Below are positions 13,935-17,346 of a stretch of 17,346 nt of DNA, piece by piece. Position 1 is the stretch's first letter. Every line of letters begins with the position of its first letter. The stretch is from JAGOTT01 sp964450795 (GTDB taxonomy: Bacteria; Patescibacteriota; Minisyncoccia; Moranbacterales; UBA1568): assembly GCA_964450795.1 (NCBI GenBank), contig CAYVDI010000023.1:1-17346 (forward strand), in the 5' to 3' direction. Under the pieces are notes generated by a model that did not search any database, was not told the DNA's origin, and worked only from the letters and a program-made list of their open reading frames with translations. Made by a program: the position numbers and the translations under genes.

Positions 13935-14040
13935 AAGTTCAAATTTCAAAACTCAAATTTCAAACCAAGATCGAATGACAAAATTTCAAACCTCAAATTT
14001 TCCGGCTTGATTTGACATTTGTTATTTGTACTTTGACATT
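13935..14040. repeat. Low-complexity micro-repeat spacer (TTCAAATTTCAAA family)
   Basis: Between ppa and tig: repeated words TTCAAATTTCAAA, CTCAAATTTCAAAC, AAATTTCAAACC and CTCAAATTTT (13935-13999), then TTGACATTTG / TTATTTG / TTTGACATT (14012-14040). This is AT-rich, near-tandem and irregular, unlike the GC-rich genes around it. No gene or clear promoter is visible in it. Confidence 0.75.
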
Positions 14041-14578
14041 ATGCGGACTTTCCGAATTTGTCCGCATACAGCTTGAGTCCCTTCTTCACCGAAGCAAGCG
14101 CTTCCTTCTTCCCGCGGAAGCCCTTCACCTCGACGTTCTTTCCCTTCTCTATGGATTTGTACGTCTCGAAGAAGTGTTGGATTTCCTTGAGCGTGTGCGG
14201 ATTGATATCGGAGAGACTCTTCACCCCATCCCACCGCGGATCGTCTTTCGGAACCGCGATGATCTTGTCGTCGCCTTCCCCGCAATCCACCATCCCCATC
14301 ACCGCGACCGGGCGGGCCTCGACGAGGATGCCGGGCGCAAGCGGATAGGTCGTAAGAAGCACGACATCGAGCGGATCACCGTCCTCCCAGAGCGACCGCG
14401 GAACGAATCCGTAGTCGAACGGATAGTCCTGACTTGTCTTCATCGCGCGATCGAGCTTGATGAGGCCGGTCTCCTTGTCGATCTCGTACTTGTTCTTCGT
14501 GCCTTTCGGGCATTCGACGATGACATTGACGATTTCCGGGGTCTTGTCGCCGGAAGATATTTCGTGCCAGAGGTTCAT
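14039..14578 (-). CDS. ppa: Inorganic pyrophosphatase, family I
   Basis: 179 aa, complete. It hydrolyses pyrophosphate to two phosphates in the cytoplasm, pulling nucleic acid and aminoacyl-tRNA synthesis forward. The family I signature is D-G-D-P-L-D-V (66-72). Further metal and phosphate ligands are visible in KNKYEID (28-34), DYPFDYGFVP (51-60), MVDCGEGDDK (96-105) and the HFFETYKSIEKGK region. Length agrees with bacterial PPases (about 175 aa). The ATG at 14578 has no Shine-Dalgarno sequence; upstream is a micro-repeat tract and the scaffold gap, so its promoter may be hidden there. It lies downstream of nusA and upstream of tig on the same strand. The stop codon is embedded in the start of the tig-side repeat. 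Confidence 0.97.
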   Translation of the reverse strand: MNLWHEISSGDKTPEIVNVIVECPKGTKNKYEIDKETGLIKLDRAMKTSQDYPFDYGFVPRSLWEDGDPLDVVLLTTYPLAPGILVEARPVAVMGMVDCGEGDDKIIAVPKDDPRWDGVKSLSDINPHTLKEIQHFFETYKSIEKGKNVEVKGFRGKKEALASVKKGLKLYADKFGKSA

Positions 14579-14585
14579 AGCGGAG

Positions 14586-14612
14586 AAGAATGAAGAATTA
14601 TGAATGATGAAT
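14586..14612. repeat. Micro-repeat tract next to the assembly gap
   Basis: GAAGAATGAAGAATTATGAATGATGAAT-type sequence (27 bases), made of repeated GAAT / GAAGAAT / ATGAAT words and running straight into the N block. Probably the edge of a longer repeat on which the assembly broke. Confidence 0.55.
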
Positions 14613-14712
14613 NNNNNNNNNNNNNNNNNNNNNNNNNNNNNNNNNNNNNNNNNNNNNNNNNNNNNNNNNNNNNNNNNNNNNNNNNNNNNNNNNNNNNNNN
14701 NNNNNNNNNNNN
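14613..14712. other. Scaffold gap (100 N)
   Basis: Exactly 100 N, the conventional length for a gap of unknown size. nusA ends one base to its right and ppa begins 34 bases to its left, so a small gene, tRNA or terminator could be hidden here, and ppa-nusA adjacency is not proven by sequence. Confidence 0.95.
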
Positions 14713-14713
14713 A

Positions 14714-16108
14714 CTACTCCGATTTCTTTTCGGAATCCTCACCGCCCTCCTGCTTCTTGTCGTCTACAGGCGTGACGGACTCATCGGAATTTTCGGTCAC
14801 CGGTTCGGTCCCTGTCGTCGGTTCAACCGGAGTCTCTTCCGCGGAAGCGGAAGCTTCTTCCGAATCGTCCTCATCGACGGAGGCGCCGATACCGGCTTCA
14901 GATGCCGACAGCACATCGATCCGGCAGGACACAAGTTTGGCGGCGAGGCGGACATTCTGTCCCCGCTTGCCGATCGCGAGCGACAACTGATCGTCCGGAA
15001 CGATCACCTTCGCGCGCCGACCGTTCTCGTCCTCGCTCACCTCGACGGAAATCGACTTCGCCGGGCTCATGGCCGCGGTGACGAATTTCTCGAAATCCTC
15101 ATCCCACTCGATGATATCGATCTTCTCGCCGCCGAGTTCGTCGATCACCGCCTGGACACGGGTTCCCTTCTGCCCGACGCAGGAGCCGATCGGGTCGATG
15201 CCTTCCTGGTTCGCCGACACCGCTATCTTCGTCCGCGCGCCGGCTTCCCGGGCGATCGCCTTGATCTCGACGGTTCCCGCGAAGATTTCCGGGACCTCGA
15301 GCGAGAAGAGATGCCGGACCATGTCCGGATGCGAACGGGACAGCACGATGCCGGGACCCTTCGGATCCGATTCGACGCGGGAGATGAGCACCTTGATATG
15401 CTGACCGGTTCGGTAATTTTCGCCTTCCACCTGCTCGGACGGGAAGAGGATACCGACGGATTTCCCGAGATCGATGAAGACGTTCCGTCCTTCGACCCGC
15501 TGGACCACGCCGTTCACGACCTCGCCTTCGCGGTCCTTGTATTCGTCGTACATGGTCTGCCGTTCCGCCTCGCGGAGCCGCTGGATGATGACCTGCTTCG
15601 CCGTCTGCGCGGCGACACGACCGAAATCCTCATGCGGCGGAAGCTTGATCTCGACGATATCGCCGACCTTCGCGCCCTTCTTCCAGAGGTTCGCCTCGTC
15701 CACCGTCAGGTCGCGTTCCGGGTTGTACCGCGGAAGCCGATCCTCGTCGACCGTAACCGACTCCTCCTCGATACGGGTCGATCGGCGGAATTCCGCCTCC
15801 TGCTCCTTCGTTTCGGTCTCGTCCTCCGTCTCCTCGACGAATTCGCGGGTGGTCTCGTCAACCACTTCCTTCACGAGAAAATACGCGGCGGACTTGGTCA
15901 CCTCGTCGAACTTCGTCCGGATGACCTGACTTTTCTTCCCGTAGTCCTTCTTGTATGCGGCGGCAAGCGCGGCTTCCACCACTTCGATCACCTTCTCCTT
16001 CGGGAGTCCTTTTTCGTCCACGATCTGCATGATCGCGCTTCCGAACTCGCCGAGCCGCCCGGAAAGGCTTTCCGATTCTTCCGCTTCGACGATCTTTTTC
16101 CTCGCCAT
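14714..16108 (-). CDS. nusA: Transcription termination/antitermination factor NusA
   Basis: 464 aa. The N-terminal RNA-polymerase-binding domain (about 18-190) contains FGRVAAQTAKQVIIQRLREAER (162-183). An S1 domain follows (about 194-245, GEVVNGVVQRVEGRNVFIDL), then KH1 (VGQKGTRVQAVIDEL, 311-325) and KH2 (LAIGKRGQNVRLAAKL, 377-392). The tail of some 60 residues is Glu/Ser/Thr-rich and acidic, with no AR repeats. An acidic insert (about 84-135) splits the N-terminal domain. NusA binds elongating polymerase and promotes pausing and intrinsic termination. Its own leader holds a consensus promoter followed by an intrinsic terminator (16144-16169), which suggests feedback control. The usual neighbours rimP and infB are not visible. 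The gene is complete; its TAG is one base from the scaffold gap. Confidence 0.97.
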   Translation of the reverse strand: MARKKIVEAEESESLSGRLGEFGSAIMQIVDEKGLPKEKVIEVVEAALAAAYKKDYGKKSQVIRTKFDEVTKSAAYFLVKEVVDETTREFVEETEDETETKEQEAEFRRSTRIEEESVTVDEDRLPRYNPERDLTVDEANLWKKGAKVGDIVEIKLPPHEDFGRVAAQTAKQVIIQRLREAERQTMYDEYKDREGEVVNGVVQRVEGRNVFIDLGKSVGILFPSEQVEGENYRTGQHIKVLISRVESDPKGPGIVLSRSHPDMVRHLFSLEVPEIFAGTVEIKAIAREAGARTKIAVSANQEGIDPIGSCVGQKGTRVQAVIDELGGEKIDIIEWDEDFEKFVTAAMSPAKSISVEVSEDENGRRAKVIVPDDQLSLAIGKRGQNVRLAAKLVSCRIDVLSASEAGIGASVDEDDSEEASASAEETPVEPTTGTEPVTENSDESVTPVDDKKQEGGEDSEKKSE

Positions 16109-16127
16109 AATGAAACGTTTTACGAAT

Positions 16128-16181
16128 TTACATGATTTCCATTAAAAAAGGCCCGCTATCAAGCGAACCATCCATCACCAT
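16128..16181 (-). CDS. Possible 17-codon leader ORF of nusA, spanning the attenuator
   Basis: ATG at 16181, about 9 bases after the predicted transcript start, reads MVMDGSLDSGPFLMEIM and stops at TAA 16128-16130. The frame runs straight through the terminator hairpin, so translation would unfold it. There is no Shine-Dalgarno sequence after the predicted start; initiation would be nearly leaderless. Chance cannot be excluded at this length. Confidence 0.25.
   Translation of the reverse strand: MVMDGSLDSGPFLMEIM
16144..16169 (-). terminator. Intrinsic terminator in the nusA leader (candidate attenuator)
   Basis: On the minus strand GGTTCGCT pairs with AGCGGGCC (8 pairs, two G-T), loop TGAT, followed at once by six T (16144-16149). 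It lies about 20 bases after the predicted transcript start and 36 bases before the nusA ATG. No other minus-strand gene upstream needs it. Confidence 0.75.
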
Positions 16182-16196
16182 CAGAACTGTACCTAT

Positions 16197-16225
16197 AGTA
16201 TAGGCGAAAACGGACGAACTGTCAA
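16197..16225 (-). promoter_or_regulatory. Consensus promoter of nusA
   Basis: On the minus strand: TTGACA (16220-16225), exact 17-bp spacer, TATACT (16197-16202). Predicted start near 16190; leader about 80 bases. Confidence 0.88.
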
Positions 16226-16342
16226 ATCGCGCGGATCCTTACTTTCCCGGAAAGTCTGCCCCTGCGCAGGAGCACTCCCACTCGCCTCCGCACCGGATCT
16301 TTCCTTTCCGGGGTCTTGAGGCCGCGACCGGCGACATCATGA

Positions 16343-16391
16343 GGGATTTCTTACCAAAGAAATCCCGACCCCGGGAAGGGAAGTCCGGGGT
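16343..16391. repeat. Two adjacent perfect hairpins in the nusA-upstream interval
   Basis: GGGATTTCTT / AAGAAATCCC (16343-16352 with 16357-16366, loop ACCA), then one base later ACCCCGG / CCGGGGT (16368-16374 with 16385-16391, 10-base loop). The pair is bracketed by direct repeats ATGAGGG at 16339-16345 and 16400-16406. This may be a small dispersed palindromic element or part of a structured RNA. The rest of 16226-16342 is GC-rich with smaller palindromes (CCTGCGCAGG at 16263-16272) and no gene I can support. Confidence 0.5.
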
Positions 16392-16427
16392 GGGGGCGAA
16401 TGAGGGTTTCACGATTCATCCAGTCAT

Positions 16428-16456
16428 AAAATAAGCGCGTCTAAGCCTCTTATTTT
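16428..16456. terminator. Symmetric AT-rich hairpin, terminator-like
   Basis: AAAATAAG / CTTATTTT (8 bp, 13-base loop). It could terminate in either direction, but no gene clearly ends here; a 31-codon plus-strand reading frame (16339-16434) stops inside its left arm. Confidence 0.4.
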
Positions 16457-16487
16457 CCCTTTAAAAAAGCCGCTTTAAAGAATTATG

Positions 16488-16499
16488 GCTTTATAAAGC
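16488..16499. promoter_or_regulatory. Perfect dyad GCTTTATAAAGC upstream of a strong promoter
   Basis: 12-bp perfect palindrome 20 bases upstream of the -35 at 16520, in an AT-rich patch with the related words GCTTTAAAG (16473-16480 area) and CTTTAAA. Position suits an operator or UP-like element. Confidence 0.4.
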
Positions 16500-16519
16500 T
16501 ATTATTCTGTTACCGACGT

Positions 16520-16548
16520 TTGACTTTTTGCGAAAAATATGCTATACT
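16520..16548 (+). promoter_or_regulatory. Consensus promoter of the last gene
   Basis: TTGACT (16520-16525), exact 17-bp spacer, TATACT (16543-16548) preceded by TGC (extended -10). Predicted start near 16555; leader about 70 bases. Confidence 0.88.
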
Positions 16549-16554
16549 GTACCG

Positions 16555-16596
16555 TTATGGATTAAGGAGCCCGAAAGGTGATCCACCATAACGGGC
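16555..16596 (+). promoter_or_regulatory. Structured leader, possible H-type pseudoknot
   Basis: TTATGG (16555-16560) can pair with CCATAA (16586-16591), and GCCCG (16569-16573) with CGGGC (16592-16596). The pairings cross and the two 3' strands abut, as in an H-type pseudoknot. A competing hairpin GGTG-ATC-CACC (16577-16587) would exclude the first stem and hide the GTG of the small leader ORF. Confidence 0.45.
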
Positions 16597-16616
16597 ACAT
16601 TGAAAACTTCATATAG
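16578..16616 (+). CDS. Possible 12-codon leader peptide coupled to the last gene
   Basis: GTG at 16578 with AGGAG eight bases upstream (16565-16569) reads MIHHNGHIENFI and stops at TAG 16614-16616. That stop overlaps the AGGAG (16615-16619) that serves the next ATG at 16626, an arrangement typical of translational coupling. Three of twelve residues are His. It lies entirely in the structured leader behind a strong promoter. A frame this short may still be chance. Confidence 0.35.
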   Translation: MIHHNGHIENFI

Positions 16617-16625
16617 GAGAAGAAA

Positions 16626-17346
16626 ATGGTAAACCTCTCGAACGCATTCGCGATCAAGGAAATCTGGAATGCCGTGCGCGGGCTTATCCCTTCCTCGGCG
16701 AAAGAAGTTCCTCTGGAACAGCAGATGGCCAGTGGGCTGATCCCAAGCTACGACGACGAGGCGATTTCCGCCGCGCTCGACGCAGCGCTGGTCCAACACA
16801 AGGGCCAGGAATATCTGGATTGGATCAAAGAGGTCCGGGCCATTCTCAAGCCCCACCAGCGGGAACGCTGGCGGAAAGTGTACGGCTCAATCAAGTTGAC
16901 CGAGCGCCACGAAGATACGCTATCCTCGAGGAAACATACGAAAGTCGAAGTCTCGACCAAAGGAGAGGCACGGGAAGACACTACCGAGGAGTACCAGCGC
17001 CGCCAGCGGGACTACGAGTACACGCTCGAAGATCCGCGACTCCAGCATCTGATAATCGTGGCGGAAATGACGCGAGATCATGACGCTGAAACGGCGAAGG
17101 CGTACCTCATCAACTCCGACTTCGCTCTCGAAAAATCCATCGCCGAACAGGCAAAGGAAAAACTCGACGAGTTGAAGACGTCCGCCGGGAAGAAGCTGAC
17201 AGCGGCATCGTATTCGTTCTTCCTTGGAAGCGACGGATACGACGAGGTGGCGAATCGGACTACGGGCAGACCCCAAGAGGAGATTGAAAAGGCTCTCTCG
17301 GCCGCGCTGGTCGCCAAGACCACCCGCGAACGGCGCGAGCTTGATC
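16626..17346 (+). CDS. Hypothetical protein (partial, runs off the window)
   Basis: 240 codons open to the right edge from ATG 16626, preceded by AGGAG at a good distance. The protein starts MVNLSNAFAIKEIWNAVRGL and is hydrophilic throughout, with no signal peptide or membrane helix. It looks largely helical and highly charged: VRAILKPHQRERWRKVYGSI, AREDTTEEYQRRQRDYEY, EQAKEKLDELKTSAGKKL, and a last helix ending TTRERREL. I recognise no motif or family. Leucine codons use CTG (7) nearly as often as CTC (10), whereas the housekeeping genes in the window look strongly CTC-biased. Strong extended -10 promoter, dyad, and structured leader with a coupled small ORF suggest tight regulation. The missing C terminus could hold the defining domain. 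Confidence 0.8.
   Translation, partial: MVNLSNAFAIKEIWNAVRGLIPSSAKEVPLEQQMASGLIPSYDDEAISAALDAALVQHKGQEYLDWIKEVRAILKPHQRERWRKVYGSIKLTERHEDTLSSRKHTKVEVSTKGEAREDTTEEYQRRQRDYEYTLEDPRLQHLIIVAEMTRDHDAETAKAYLINSDFALEKSIAEQAKEKLDELKTSAGKKLTAASYSFFLGSDGYDEVANRTTGRPQEEIEKALSAALVAKTTRERRELD

Noticed and set aside
12609..14015. 468-codon plus-strand frame across tig
   Set aside because: Antisense to trigger factor; low-complexity Leu/Arg/His-rich translation without motifs, and its end lies in micro-repeat DNA.
14600..16135. 511-codon plus-strand frame beginning in the N gap
   Set aside because: Antisense to nusA and starts across undefined bases; composition is that of a shadow frame.
16339..16434. 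31-codon plus-strand frame MRDFLPKKS... between hairpins
   Set aside because: No ribosome binding site, mostly encoded by the hairpin arms themselves, and no recognised peptide. Kept only as part of the finding on that interval.
16240..16440. RNase P RNA
   Set aside because: GGGAAGTCCGGGG at about 16378 recalls the GAGGAAAGTCC motif, but the surrounding conserved segments and the distal partner motif are absent.

Overview
This 17.3 kb window is a compact bacterial chromosome segment of roughly 55-60% GC by eye. It most likely comes from a Candidate Phyla Radiation (Patescibacteria, Parcubacteria-like) genome. The evidence is a DUF4012 membrane protein, a threonyl-tRNA synthetase that starts directly at the editing domain with no TGS domain, an RNHCP zinc protein, very short spacers, and intergenic micro-repeats of the TTGAAATTTGAA / ATGAATGATGAAT kind. 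TGA is used as a stop (6311-6313 and 7072-7074), so this is not the recoded UGA=Gly lineage. A run of exactly 100 N (14613-14712) marks a scaffold join, so the sequence is probably a metagenome assembly.

Layout. 1-2051 (minus): a TsaB-like gene cut by the window edge, an N-acetylmuramoyl-L-alanine amidase, a YtxH-like protein, a small two-helix membrane protein, a tRNA-derived foldable element and tRNA-Gly(CCC). 2164-6313 (mostly plus): the DUF4012 protein, thrS, an RNHCP protein on minus, and a winged-helix-like protein divergent from it. 6370-10054 (minus): tRNA-Pro, an FAD/NAD oxidoreductase, tRNA-Gly(TCC) and an FKBP isomerase, interleaved; then HU, and rny upstream of it. 10329-11936 (plus): gpmI. 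11992-16108 (minus): nusA, gap, ppa, tig, clpP, with tig and clpP translationally coupled. 16109-16625 is a 517-base regulatory interval with divergent consensus promoters, hairpins and two possible leader ORFs. From 16626 an unrecognised plus-strand gene runs off the window.

The genes are mostly housekeeping: translation (thrS, tRNAs), transcription and RNA decay (nusA, rny), protein folding and quality control (tig, clpP, FKBP), glycolysis (gpmI), pyrophosphate removal (ppa), nucleoid (HU) and cell wall (amidase). I see no CRISPR array, toxin-antitoxin pair, integrase or clear defence system. The least explained signals are regulatory. They are an intrinsic terminator just behind the nusA promoter with a 17-codon ORF across it, a promoter-to-terminator unit ahead of rny, a leader with a possible pseudoknot and a coupled 12-codon ORF before the last gene, and a three-way-junction element built from copies of a tRNA 3' end.
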